This document shows positions 26,946-36,170 of a DNA stretch of 64,000 bases, piece after piece. Source of the stretch: Anaerolineae bacterium (GTDB lineage Bacteria; Chloroflexota; Anaerolineae; Promineifilales; Promineifilaceae); the NCBI GenBank assembly GCA_019637635.1, contig JAHBVI010000008.1, positions 28,365-92,364 of the forward strand, written 5' to 3'. The notes beneath the pieces were generated by a model. That model saw nothing but the letters and a program-made list of their open reading frames with translations. It was not told the origin of the DNA and did not search any database. How positions within the stretch are numbered: the first letter of the stretch is position 1; each line of letters opens with the position of its first letter. The position numbers and the translations under genes are program-made.

Positions 26946-27353
26946 GCACTGCACTAGTTTGGCCACCTGAAATACCTCTTCAATTTCCGGCGGCATCTCC
27001 CCGGCAAGCAACTGGGCCACAAAATATGGCCGTGCCGCCAATGCCGCCAGCACCTTTTCCCAATCCTTTTCCGTCAGCGGCGTCAGTTCAATCGTTATTT
27101 TGTAGGGGGTGCGCTGTGACCCCTGCACTTTGGCCGTCATCCGCCCCTGGCCTTCTTCCAGCGAGAGTACCTGCCCTTTGCGCGCATAGCTGCGACCACG
27201 CTGCAAACGGCCGCTGTCCATCACCCGTTCCATCGCCTTTATCCAGCGCGTGGCCCACCAATTCTTCACAAAATCGCCACGTTTGCTCCTGGCTTTAATG
27301 CCCTGGTCTGTCTCGATAGGTCGCGTCGGCTTAAAATCGTAATACCAACTCAT
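26946..27353 (-). pseudogene. N-terminal fragment of SWIM zinc-finger gene disrupted by IS630
   Basis: From the ATG at 27353 (AAGGAG upstream) about 135 codons encode the N-terminus of a SWIM protein (FVKNWWATRWIKAMERVMDS, GRLQRGRSYARKGQV). They run to VFQVAKL, where the IS630 element begins; the open frame then runs on into the element. The intact gene would follow the SNF2 helicase with a 15-base gap. SNF2/SWIM pairs act together, probably on chromatin-like or stalled nucleoprotein substrates. This partner is now split and probably inactive. Confidence 0.8.
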
Positions 27354-27368
27354 CACTCACTCCTTCCC

Positions 27369-30300
27369 TCACTCCCGCAATTGGCGCAACTGTACCAAAT
27401 TCCGTAAATCGGCCGTAGACATCTCCGTCAGCCAGTTTTCGCCACTGCCAATGATGTTCTGGGCCAACGCTTTTTTCTCGGTAATCATGGCATCAATCCG
27501 CTCCTCCAGCGTGCCCAGGCAGACAAATTTATGCACCAGCACGTTTTTCGTCTGGCCGATGCGGAAGGCGCGGTCGGTGGCCTGGTCTTCTACGGCCGGA
27601 TTCCACCAGCGGTCGAAGTGGAAAACATGGTTGGCGCGGGTCAGGTTCAGCCCGGTGCCGCCCGCTTTCAGCGAGAGCAAAAAGACGGGCGGGCCATCTT
27701 CGCGCTGGAACTGCTCTACCATCGTCGCCCGTTTTTTGGGCGGGACACCGCCGTGCAAATACAAGGTAGGCACACCAAACCGCTCTTGAATGTAGCTTTG
27801 CAGCAGCCCGGCCATCTCGGTGAACTGGCTGAAGATGAGCAGCCGGTCGCCTTTAGCCAGGATTTCATCCAGCAGGGCATCGAAGCGCTGGAGTTTACCG
27901 GAACGGCCGTTATCCTCTCCTGGTTGGTACGCTTCTGTCTCGTGCAGATATTGCGCCGGATGGTTGCACACCTGCTTGAGCTGCATCAGCATACTCAGGA
28001 CCAATCCTTTGCGGGCGATGCCACCTTCCTCTTGTTCTTCAATGGCGGCTAAAGCATCCTGTACTACCGCTTCATACAGCGTGGCCTGCTCCTCGCTGAG
28101 GTGACAGTAGACCTTCATCTCCTGTTTGTCCGGCAAATCCTGGATGACGGTGGGGTCGGTTTTGACGCGGCGGAGCAGGAACGGCCGTGTTAGCTTCCGT
28201 AGTTTTTGGGCGGCATCCTCGTCACCATATTTTTCGATGGGCAGCGTAAAATCCTGGCGAAACTGCTTTTGGCCGCCGAAAAAGCCGGGGTTGAGAAAGT
28301 GCATAATAGACCACAACTCCGACAGCCGGTTTTCCACCGGCGTTCCGGTGAGAGCCAGGCGGAAATCGGCCGGCAGTTGGCGGATGGTTTGTGCCTGTTT
28401 GGTATTGGCGTTTTTAATGTTTTGCGCCTCGTCTAGCACCACCCCAAACCACGCAATCTGCTTCAGCACTTCCGCGTCGCGCCGCACCAGGGCATAACTG
28501 GTCAGCACCACGTCGCTCTCCTGGGCGGCGGCCACAAATTCCGTCTCGCGCAGCCGGTCGCCGCCCTGGTGAACCATCGCCCGCAAACCGGGGGTGAATT
28601 TCCGCTGCTCCAATTCCCAATTGGTGACCACGGAGGTGGGGCAGATGAGCAAAATCGGGGCGGGCAGGCCGCCCATTTCTTCCTTCAACTGCTGCGCCAG
28701 CGTGAGAGTCTGGATCGTTTTGCCCAGACCCATGTCATCGGCCAGGATGACGCCCAACCCCCAGCGGCGGGCAAAGTGCAGCCAGGAATAGCCGTATTGT
28801 TGGTACGGCCGTAACTCCGCCCGCAAGCCATCTGGTGGGGGCAGCATCGCCAGCTTTTCATCCCCTTGCAGTTGGGCCAACCACTTGTGCAGCCAATCAT
28901 CCAGCACCACGCCTTCTACCGACAGACCGTTGTGCTGCTGCTCCTGGCCGTTCAGCCCCAGCTTCATGGCCGCAAACAGAGAGAGGTCGCCTTCCCAATC
29001 CTGCTCCTGCCAGAAGCGAATAGCGGCTTCGATTTGCTCCGGATCGAGTTGCACCCATTGCCCACGAATTTGTACCAGCGGCGATTTGAGCGCCACCAGA
29101 GCCTCAAACTCCTCACGGCTGAGTTCAGTGTCGCCCAACGAGAGCTGCCAGCGGTAACGCACCAGGTTGTCCAGGGTCATGTGGCCTTTGGTAACGGCCG
29201 TTTGCCCGGTGAGTTTTGATGTACTGCTTAATTGCAGCCGCACGCCCAACCGTGTGCCGGGCTTGTTCCACCAGGGTGGCACCAGGAGGCCAAAACCGGC
29301 GCGTTGCAATTGCGGCGCACATTGGCGCAGGAAGGTGTACGCTTCGTCGGTGGTCAGCGCCATACCGCCGGGCGTGCGCTGCTGCAAACTGCGCTGCATC
29401 GGGGGAAAGAAACGAGCCGCATAGCCCAACCCGGCCAATAAACGTTCTTGCGGTTTTTCAAATTGCCGATCCAACGTTTGCAGCACCCGGCTCTTGCTTT
29501 GCCACACTTCACTGGCGGGCACAAGCAGGCTGGCATCGTCGCGGGCTTGCAGCAGGTAATGGAGCTGCCAGGCGGCTTCGCCTTTTTTTGTTCGTTTCGT
29601 TTGCTGTTGGGGGGGCGCTTCCAGCCGCAGCGCCACGCGATAATGCCGATCACCGGCAATGGTGAGGGCACGTTCCCAGGCGCGGAAGCTGCTGGCAAAA
29701 TGCTGTAGTTGGGCGGCGCTGGCCTGAATGGTGGGCGAAGTGGTAAACAAGGCGCGCAGCCAGGCAGACGCCGGGTCGCTGCCGGTGGGGAGATATAATT
29801 CTTGACGGGCAGCCCACTGGCGCACGGCCGTGTCGGTCAGATAGTTCAGAAAGCTGTCCAAAATCGCGCCGGGCGGCAGCGTCTCATCCGGGTTTTGGGC
29901 ATCAGCGCGGCAGATGGGGGGCATCGCCGCCGCCAGTTGGCCCGCACGGCGGGCTTCATTTTCGCCGTCTAGCAGCGGCTGCCAACGGGCTTCAAAGTAG
30001 CGTTCTTGTTTCTGGCGATTTTCCACCAGGATTGGGCGATAAAGCTGGCGGGCCAGCAGTTCCAGGACAAAGGAGAAGGTGGTTTGCCAGTAACGGCCGT
30101 CTGCGCCCAACCGCACCGCTGGCGGCAGCGCCTGTTGGTGCAAATAGGATAATAAAGCCAATGCGTGCGCCGTCCCCAGTGACAATCCGGCCACTGTCCA
30201 CGGCAGCAGTTCCGGCGCATCTTCATCGGTTTCCCAATTGTGTACCAGGTCAGGGGAGGGGATGGGACCAAAGCGATTGGTCGGCAGCCAGAGCGACATC

Positions 30301-30512
30301 TCCGCGACAGGCAGTTTGCCCGCCCAACCAATCGCTTTGAGCAGGGTACGCAGGGCAGCGGTGTCGGTGGCAAAGGGGTGGGGCCGGGCCGTTTTTTTGT
30401 GCCGGTCGCGGCTGGGAGGGTTAGCGGTTACGGCCGTTTCCGCCCAGAACAGGAAACGGCCGTGCTGCCCCGGCTGATGGGGCGTTAGCCAGTGAAGGTG
30501 AAGAACCTGCAT
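27369..30512 (-). CDS. SNF2-family DNA helicase/translocase
   Basis: A 1047-aa bacterial SWI2/SNF2 protein. The N-terminal half (about 1-560) is the bacterial SNF2-associated region. The ATPase core follows: YGYSWLHFARRWGLGVILAD, motif I DDMGLGKTIQT, motif II DEAQNIKN, then the helicase C lobe with LLIFSQFTEMAGLL, LSLKAGGTGLNLT and DRWWNPAVEDQATDRAFRIGQ. It is a double-stranded DNA translocase thought to strip or remodel proteins. GGAG precedes the ATG at 30512. It was cotranscribed with the now interrupted SWIM gene. Octamers are frequent throughout, so it is native sequence. Confidence 0.9.
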   Translation of the reverse strand: MQVLHLHWLTPHQPGQHGRFLFWAETAVTANPPSRDRHKKTARPHPFATDTAALRTLLKAIGWAGKLPVAEMSLWLPTNRFGPIPSPDLVHNWETDEDAPELLPWTVAGLSLGTAHALALLSYLHQQALPPAVRLGADGRYWQTTFSFVLELLARQLYRPILVENRQKQERYFEARWQPLLDGENEARRAGQLAAAMPPICRADAQNPDETLPPGAILDSFLNYLTDTAVRQWAARQELYLPTGSDPASAWLRALFTTSPTIQASAAQLQHFASSFRAWERALTIAGDRHYRVALRLEAPPQQQTKRTKKGEAAWQLHYLLQARDDASLLVPASEVWQSKSRVLQTLDRQFEKPQERLLAGLGYAARFFPPMQRSLQQRTPGGMALTTDEAYTFLRQCAPQLQRAGFGLLVPPWWNKPGTRLGVRLQLSSTSKLTGQTAVTKGHMTLDNLVRYRWQLSLGDTELSREEFEALVALKSPLVQIRGQWVQLDPEQIEAAIRFWQEQDWEGDLSLFAAMKLGLNGQEQQHNGLSVEGVVLDDWLHKWLAQLQGDEKLAMLPPPDGLRAELRPYQQYGYSWLHFARRWGLGVILADDMGLGKTIQTLTLAQQLKEEMGGLPAPILLICPTSVVTNWELEQRKFTPGLRAMVHQGGDRLRETEFVAAAQESDVVLTSYALVRRDAEVLKQIAWFGVVLDEAQNIKNANTKQAQTIRQLPADFRLALTGTPVENRLSELWSIMHFLNPGFFGGQKQFRQDFTLPIEKYGDEDAAQKLRKLTRPFLLRRVKTDPTVIQDLPDKQEMKVYCHLSEEQATLYEAVVQDALAAIEEQEEGGIARKGLVLSMLMQLKQVCNHPAQYLHETEAYQPGEDNGRSGKLQRFDALLDEILAKGDRLLIFSQFTEMAGLLQSYIQERFGVPTLYLHGGVPPKKRATMVEQFQREDGPPVFLLSLKAGGTGLNLTRANHVFHFDRWWNPAVEDQATDRAFRIGQTKNVLVHKFVCLGTLEERIDAMITEKKALAQNIIGSGENWLTEMSTADLRNLVQLRQLRE

Positions 30513-30579
30513 CTGTACTCCAGATAAAACGTGATCCTGACACCATTATCCGACAAATTTTGTTTAGTACCAAAGCCAA

Positions 30580-30637
30580 CTAAGGCAATACGGCGAGTAA
30601 ATCATCCAGCAAGGAAGTCTGAGTGACTCCTGAATAC
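30580..30637 (-). pseudogene. Short relic of the gene family at 22884-23273
   Basis: On the minus strand the codons read YSGVTQTSLLDDLLAVLP then stop, closely matching the C-terminus of the interrupted gene at 22884 (WGVVQTSLLTDLLAVLN). Only this end remains. It lies in the 366-base gap upstream of the SNF2 gene, which otherwise shows one octamer near 30815 and presumably the promoters for the SNF2 and AbiE operons. Confidence 0.5.
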
Positions 30638-30878
30638 GTCTTCTCATCTTATCCAATGAATCATTATCGTGCATTTTCACCCTCCTTTCAACACGACTAA
30701 CCAGTTCATTTGCGGCAATAACTTTGGCTATCGGTCTCAAGACGTTTTAATTCCTCCCTGCTAGATAAGTGTGTAGCTGAGAGTGAGGAACCGCTACTGG
30801 CAGGTAAAGGATACGGCCGTTTCCTTAATGTAGTCAATTTTCATTGCAACAATTGACGTTACAGACTACAATCAAAGT

Positions 30879-31520
30879 ATGTACTTCCAACAAGTCGCTC
30901 CCCTGCTCGCCAACTTGCCGCTGTTTGAAACCAGCCATTTATTTGCTGGCGCTGAGTCACCCCAGCAAGTGCAACGACAACTAGCTGATTGGGTACGGGC
31001 GGGCAAAGTAGTCCAACTACGGCGTGGACTGTACACCATCGCGCCACCTTATCGCTTAGAACAGCCCCATAGTTACGTCATTGCCAACCACCTGGTCAAT
31101 AGCTCTTACGTGAGTCTGCATAGCGTCTTATCTCACTATGACCTCATCCCCGAACATGTGGCCGTTGTCACCAGTATTACCACCGGTCGTCCAGGTACCT
31201 GGCAAAACCCATACGGCTATTTTAGTTACCAGCACATGCAACCAGCCCTGTTTTACGGCTTTGAATACCGGCAGGTAACACACACACAGTGGGCCTATAT
31301 GGCCACACCCGAAAAAGCGCTGCTTGACCTGATTTATCTTATCCCTGACGCAGACAGTGAAGGGTACCTCCGCGCCCTGCGGCTGCAAAACCTGGACCAA
31401 CTGGATGAAGAGCGGCTGGCGGCTTATGTGGCGCGTGCCGACAAGCCCAAACTCAAACGCGCCCTGGCTCTTATTCAACAACTTATCGCCGAAGAAGCGG
31501 CGACCTACGAACCGCTATGA
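30879..31520 (+). CDS. AbiEi-family antitoxin (type IV toxin-antitoxin)
   Basis: A 213-aa protein with the winged-helix N-terminus typical of AbiEi (RQLADWVRAGKVVQLRRGLYTIAPPY) and a C-terminal domain with EYRQVTHTQWAYMATPEKALLDLIYL. AbiEi-type proteins repress their own operon and counteract the AbiEii nucleotidyltransferase. Its stop overlaps the toxin start by four bases (ATGA), indicating translational coupling. The operon contains no ACGGCCGT octamer over 1.4 kb, unlike flanking native genes, consistent with horizontal arrival. Confidence 0.85.
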   Translation: MYFQQVAPLLANLPLFETSHLFAGAESPQQVQRQLADWVRAGKVVQLRRGLYTIAPPYRLEQPHSYVIANHLVNSSYVSLHSVLSHYDLIPEHVAVVTSITTGRPGTWQNPYGYFSYQHMQPALFYGFEYRQVTHTQWAYMATPEKALLDLIYLIPDADSEGYLRALRLQNLDQLDEERLAAYVARADKPKLKRALALIQQLIAEEAATYEPL

Positions 31521-32323
31521 TCCCCTACCTGAAAACACAAATCACCGGGGACTTGACGGCCGAAGGGCAACGGGCCATTGTGCGCGAATACTTGCAAATG
31601 CGGATTCTAAAAAGTTTGCAAAACGCCGGCGCCATGATTCCGCTGGCCTTTCACGGCGGTACCGCCTTACGCCTCCTTTACCAGTTACCGCGCTATTCGG
31701 AAGATTTGGATTTTGCGCTGGAACGACAACCAGAACAGTATGATTTTCGCAAATATCTTACGACTATTCAGCGTGACCTGACCGCCGAGACCTACGATGT
31801 GGAAATAAGAGTAAACGAGCGGAACATTGTGCATAACGCCTTCATTCGCTTTCGCGGTCTGCATTATCAATTGGGTATATCACCGCACGAAACGGAAGTT
31901 TTGGCTATCAAGCTGGAAATTGACACCAATCCACCGGCCAAAGCAGGGCTAGATACCACTATGGTACAGCATCATGTTCCTGTCCATTTGCAGCATCACG
32001 ACCAGGCATCACTCCTGGCCGGTAAACTACATGCCATTTTGCAACGCGAATACATCAAGGGGCGTGACTGGTATGATCTGTATTGGTATTTGCGCCAACC
32101 GCAGTGGGCCGCGCCTAATCTGGATATGTTAAACAACGCTTTGGTTCAATCTGGTTGGACCGGTGATGAGGTTACACAAAGTAATTGGCGAGTGCTTATT
32201 TTGGAGCGTTTGTCGCAACTGGACTGGAACCGTGTGGTAAACGATGTGCAGAGATTCTTGATAAATCAGGAAGAACGAACTGAGTTCAGCGTCGTAAGAG
32301 TTAGAGATTTATTGACTGGGTAG
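31517..32323 (+). CDS. AbiEii/AbiGii-family nucleotidyltransferase toxin
   Basis: A 268-aa nucleotidyltransferase with the family hallmark FHGGTALRLLYQLPRYSEDLDFAL (GG-T-LR and SEDLD metal-binding aspartates) near residue 50. The later motif LAIKLEID and the region LLAGKLHAILQREYIKGRDWYDLYW are characteristic. AbiEii toxins modify tRNA 3' ends with nucleotides and cause growth arrest or abortive phage infection. All catalytic residues look intact, so the pair is probably functional. Cytoplasmic. Confidence 0.9.
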   Translation: MIPYLKTQITGDLTAEGQRAIVREYLQMRILKSLQNAGAMIPLAFHGGTALRLLYQLPRYSEDLDFALERQPEQYDFRKYLTTIQRDLTAETYDVEIRVNERNIVHNAFIRFRGLHYQLGISPHETEVLAIKLEIDTNPPAKAGLDTTMVQHHVPVHLQHHDQASLLAGKLHAILQREYIKGRDWYDLYWYLRQPQWAAPNLDMLNNALVQSGWTGDEVTQSNWRVLILERLSQLDWNRVVNDVQRFLINQEERTEFSVVRVRDLLTG

Positions 32324-32333
32324 GATTTCAAAA

Positions 32334-33670
32334 ATGAAGCCGTTCAAAATAACAGAAAGGGCAATTCGTACCTGAGTGGGAGATCGTTCATTTTCACGGG
32401 GCCAACAATATCATAAACAGGGCGCAGTTACGAGTCGCTGGCAGCAAGGGGACATCCTCAAAGCTAAATGTTGGGGATCGACGCCGCAGCCATACCACAT
32501 CTGGGTGCAAGTGACGCCAGATGGGATTGAGAGTGGAACATGTTCATGCCCGGTGGGGGGCAGCGTCATCAGATTTATGATCATGATGGTGATTGGGGTA
32601 GTGTATTCTGGCAAGGCAGCGCAAAACTGGGAACCTGTTTGCAAGAGATAGAGCAGGCTGAATCACGGCTTGACATTCTGCGGGTGCTGGTAGCTATTGT
32701 TCTGGAAGACATAAAAGTTGGTGGTTATGGCTTTGCTGATGAGGCTTATGATATTGTCTTGACACAAACCACGGCCGTCGAAAAAGTGGAAATTGTCACC
32801 TGGGTGGAGGCAGAGCTGGTCAAAGTTGGGTCAGGGGATGATTTTAGCAGTAAGTGGCGGCTGGAGGCTTACGGCCGTTTCCTCCTGAGCCTTCAGGCAG
32901 ATATGCTCAACGATGAGGAGACCATTCAACTCTGCCGCCGCATCGGGCAATTGCAGGCATTGGTGGAGCGATTGCTACAGGTAGGCCGTGTGGATGAAGC
33001 AGTTGTGGACGCTAAGAAGGCGTCTGATTATGAGCTACTGGCTCTGGCGGATTTGTTCCTGGCTCACGGTCAGGCCACCATCGCTGAAGGGCTGATTTGG
33101 GAACGGGCTGGAACCAGCAAAGACACCCGGCTGGATGGCTGGCTGAAGACCCAGGCCATTGCCAGCGGTGATTGGCGGAAAGCCATCCAGTATGCAGAAA
33201 ATCAGTTTTGGCCGCGTCCTAACCTGGAGCAATATCAGGAGGTAAAAAGCATCGCCCAAAAGTTAGGTGATTGGCCTGAGCGGCAGAAAGCTATGCTGTT
33301 ACGGTTGACTCAGAAGGAAGATTACCGCCTGCTCACCCAGATTCACCTGTTGGAAAACGATGTGGCCGCCGCATTAACAACAGTACCAATGGCACGATAT
33401 AACGATGCTCTGGCAATTGAGGTCGCCAGGGCGGCCGAAGATTCACACCCACATGACTCAATTTGTCTCTATCGGCAACATGCAGAGCGTTTGATTGCGG
33501 CTCGAGGTCGTGGCAATTATGCACAGGCGGCGGCACTTTTGGTACGTGTCAAAGCGTTGTACAAAAAATTACAGGAACCGGAAGCCTGGCAACAATACAT
33601 ACAAAGCATTCGTGACCAGAAACCACGATTACCAGCGCTTCTTCAGGAATTGAAGGGGGCGGGTTTATAA
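32334..33670 (+). pseudogene. Second SWIM zinc-finger gene, broken by a nonsense codon and a frameshift
   Basis: From ATG 32334 the codons read MKPFKITERAIRT, then TGA at the place where a Trp is expected. VGDRSFSRGQQYHKQGAVTS then follows in the same frame to the start of the SWIM motif (CSCPVGG, about 32550). There the coding frame shifts, and the motif's CxH half is missing. The rest (LDILRVLVAIVLEDIKVGG to the end at 33670) continues as a 376-codon frame with helical, TPR-like repeats. The original would have been a SWIM zinc-finger protein of about 440 aa. Confidence 0.75.
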
Positions 33671-33675
33671 ACGAA

Positions 33676-33710
33676 ATGGGACCGTCTGTGTGGGTACACG
33701 GCCGTCCCAT
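33676..33710 (+). terminator. Hairpin after the broken SWIM gene
   Basis: ATGGGAC and GTCCCAT arms with additional CG pairs surround the loop. It starts six bases after the stop codon, and one arm includes an ACGGCCGT octamer. There is no long T-run, so termination is a tentative reading. Confidence 0.45.
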
Positions 33711-33788
33711 CTCCATCCTCTTTGCTCCAATATAAACAGAGGTGCAGGCCATCATTTGCGGCTCAAATGGTATAGGCGCACAGATCGC

Positions 33789-33905
33789 GGGAGCGACCCA
33801 GAATAGAACCCGCATCGGGCGCAAGGCGCAGACAAGCAAAAAGCTCTCGATTAAATCGAGAGCTTTTTTACCTTTTGTCTAGTACGGGAGCGACGGGAGT
33901 TACAT
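33789..33905. repeat. Dispersed repeat with terminator-like hairpin, copy C
   Basis: The hairpin at 33838-33868 is a perfect 13-base stem like copy A. GGGAGCGAC occurs on both sides (33789 and 33886). The segment lies between the broken SWIM gene and a 400-base region without genes. Confidence 0.8.
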
Positions 33906-34310
33906 CCTCTTACTACTTCTCCACTCACTCTGGGAAAATGCTTCGAATGCCCAATCCCGAACGATTATAATCGTCAACCCCCATTTCTTCCTCGAAGTCC
34001 TACCCTTGCTCCTCGCAGGCTCCTCTCCATTTGTTTCATCCCCCGCGCATGGACACGGCAGTGCATGCAATTTTGTCTTTCACTCCCACAGCAATAACCC
34101 AATCCTGATCAGCTAAGCAGCAGGCTAGTGAGTTGTCACTAGCCTGCTGGTCTATTGCTGAATAACTGCATTTTAGTCCACTCTGGCGGTACGCCGAAGA
34201 TTGGCGCACCGTTGTGGGGGGATTTGGTATCCCTTGTGCAGTTGTTCACCTGACGAGGAAAACACAGCTTTTGCCAGCCGATCAATGCTGACGGGTGCTG
34301 GCACATCCCC
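33906..34310. other. Intergenic region with two palindromes
   Basis: ACGATTATAATCGT at 33961-33974 is a perfect 14-base palindrome that could be an operator. At 34119-34148 a 13-base perfect stem (AGCAGGCTAGTGA) closes over a 4-base loop. No gene was recognised. The region leads into the gene at 34311. Confidence 0.5.
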
Positions 34311-35606
34311 ATGAATACGCCAGTTGTGTCGCCTTCGCTTGAGCTACTGACGGCGAATGAGCGACTGCTCGAACTAAGACGACAGGCACAACAAAATAAA
34401 GCAGAGCCAGGTTTGTCGGGGTCAAAACAGTCGTCGCCAGACCAACCACCCTGGGTAAATGCCGGTTCAGACGAGGTTTCTGTAACGGCCGTTACCGCCA
34501 TCACTCGCCTTCCATCTCATCTTGGTTGGGAGAGCCAACCGGTTTCTCTGGTGGTGCGAAAGCCCTGGCAGCCTTGTGAGGTTTCAGCCCCCATCTCAGA
34601 ACAGTTAGGGGCTGACCATCCTTCCTCTTGTCCTATACCTGACAGGAGCGATACGGGTGGTCAGCCTTCAGGTGTTTCTGAAGAGGTTGGTTCCCCGTTT
34701 CGTCTCCCTCTTGATGATGACACGGTCAGAAATTACCCCTCTATTGGCCTGGCTGCTTTGCAGGTAGAGCAAGTAGCACCTTACCGTGTCTGGCTGCTGT
34801 GCCGGTACCTTGATGAACAGGGACGAGGCTGGTTGCCACTATCAGATGTGTGCCAGCAGTTAACCGGAAAAGGCTCAAAGCTGCGACTCTTCGGCTGGCG
34901 ACGACTCCGGCAAGTGCTGGGGCAGGGGCAGGGTTTGTTCTGGGAATGGGACAAAACAAGTGGTCGCCTCTGGCTCTATGGTGCAGCCGCTGTCGCTGCT
35001 AATCTGGATGTGCCCCGGTTAACCGGCCGGGTCGTAGCGTTGCCACTCTCGGCAATGACGGCCAGCATCGGTGACTTCAAAGCCCATGTTTATGCTGCCT
35101 GGCACAGCGGCCGGAAACGACACAATCCCATTTCCCGCAAAGTGCAACAATCGCTTACCGGTATCCCCGAGCGAACCCAACGCCACTATTGCCAGGTTGC
35201 CCACATTGGTAGCCAAACAAACATCGCTATCGCTGGCAGTTACCATCCAGAGCAGGAACAGGAACAAGCCTGGCAGCACGGCCGCGCGCTATTTGTCTTT
35301 AACGATTATCACGGCCGTTTGGGACGCAAAGGTCGACGTTACCTGGCCTGGCACTTGCCGAACAGCTACCACGGCCCGCATCAGCAGACGGCCGTTGGCC
35401 GAGTACGGAAAATCAACCGGAAACTGACAGACCTTGTGGACAAAGGGGCGCAGGGGAACGGCAGTCAGCCAGTTGAGAAGCGGTACTACGCCAACGGTAA
35501 AGCGGCCGCACGAGCCTGGAATCGAGATACCACTAAGGAGGTCTATTGGCTAATAAACACAACCACTCACCATTGCAGGCTTTGGTCCGTTTTTTCTTTA
35601 ACATAG
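34311..35606 (+). CDS. Unknown DNA-binding-like protein (possible replication-type or mobile-element protein)
   Basis: A 431-aa protein of no family I can name with certainty. The N-terminal 130 residues are low-complexity and probably disordered. The central part is a winged-helix-like segment (WLPLSDVCQQLTGKGSKLRLFGWRRLRQVLG). A second helical stretch at about 265-300 resembles a helix-turn-helix (PISRKVQQSLTGIPERTQRHYCQ). The C-terminus is basic (GRLGRKGRRYLAWHLPN, KINRKLTDLV). Isolated position and unusual composition suggest an accessory gene. No ribosome-binding site is obvious at the ATG; an internal start is possible. Confidence 0.5.
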   Translation: MNTPVVSPSLELLTANERLLELRRQAQQNKAEPGLSGSKQSSPDQPPWVNAGSDEVSVTAVTAITRLPSHLGWESQPVSLVVRKPWQPCEVSAPISEQLGADHPSSCPIPDRSDTGGQPSGVSEEVGSPFRLPLDDDTVRNYPSIGLAALQVEQVAPYRVWLLCRYLDEQGRGWLPLSDVCQQLTGKGSKLRLFGWRRLRQVLGQGQGLFWEWDKTSGRLWLYGAAAVAANLDVPRLTGRVVALPLSAMTASIGDFKAHVYAAWHSGRKRHNPISRKVQQSLTGIPERTQRHYCQVAHIGSQTNIAIAGSYHPEQEQEQAWQHGRALFVFNDYHGRLGRKGRRYLAWHLPNSYHGPHQQTAVGRVRKINRKLTDLVDKGAQGNGSQPVEKRYYANGKAAARAWNRDTTKEVYWLINTTTHHCRLWSVFSLT

Positions 35607-35712
35607 CTCGGAAATTTTTTGCCGCCGTTATAAGGGGTCAGGCAAAGATTTGAATGACTATTTGAAATTACTGTGCCCGCTCGCTCGAATAAGTAAGCGC
35701 TCTTGCTGCTCA

Positions 35713-35742
35713 TTCACGAAACTTAAGCGTGTCTGCTATAAT
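35713..35742 (+). promoter_or_regulatory. Putative sigma-70-type promoter
   Basis: A consensus TATAAT at 35737-35742 lies 18 bases after TTCACG (35713-35718), about 48 bases before the ATG at 35790. AGGAG just before that ATG supports transcription of the two-gene unit from here. Confidence 0.5.
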
Positions 35743-35789
35743 ACGCGCAAGCCGAATCTACCAAAGATAAATTTGGCAGGAGCAAGTGG

Positions 35790-36170
35790 ATGAATCACAG
35801 TGTCTTATTGGAAGGAAAACTGGCCGGTGAAACCGGTAAAGTAAACCTGCAAGTGAATCAGACTATCGAAATTATTATCCCTGCGGATAAAGCCATAAAG
35901 CAGGTCAACCAATTTGTACACCTGGAAATCAGCACCCAGTTGCATGCCGGTACGCCGATTTTAGTGGTTAGTTCTGAGGGTAGCAGTTTGTGGCGTGTTC
36001 CCGTTCATCTAACTTTACCTGCTTTTGGCGATGTGGGACGAGCCGGTTTTCTCCATGTTAACCCACAGACGGGGGAAATGGATACTTCACCAGTTCTGAT
36101 TACTTCTCTTTCTCAAGCAGCTGATGTCCTTGCTCGCCGTTTCACATCTCCCCCAGCGCACACAAGCTGA
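35790..36170 (+). CDS. Small hypothetical protein paired with a C39-like peptidase
   Basis: A 126-aa beta-rich protein with no signal peptide and no family I recognise (LVVSSEGSSLWRVPVHLTLP, GRAGFLHVNPQTGEMD). The last 47 bases overlap the start of the C39-peptidase-like gene in another frame, implying coupled translation. It may be a substrate, inhibitor or adaptor for that peptidase; only the arrangement suggests it. AGGAG precedes the start and a TATAAT promoter lies upstream. Confidence 0.55.
   Translation: MNHSVLLEGKLAGETGKVNLQVNQTIEIIIPADKAIKQVNQFVHLEISTQLHAGTPILVVSSEGSSLWRVPVHLTLPAFGDVGRAGFLHVNPQTGEMDTSPVLITSLSQAADVLARRFTSPPAHTS

Noticed and set aside
3116..33670. Possible recoding of TGA as an amino acid, because TGA interrupts NB-ARC and SWIM frames
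   Set aside because: TGA serves as the normal stop of many intact genes here (for example those ending at 5368 and 19001), and the other interruptions are TAG or frameshifts.
8915..33905. The three hairpin repeats as tRNA genes
   Set aside because: Only short T-arm and acceptor-like stretches are seen. No anticodon arm or full cloverleaf can be folded.
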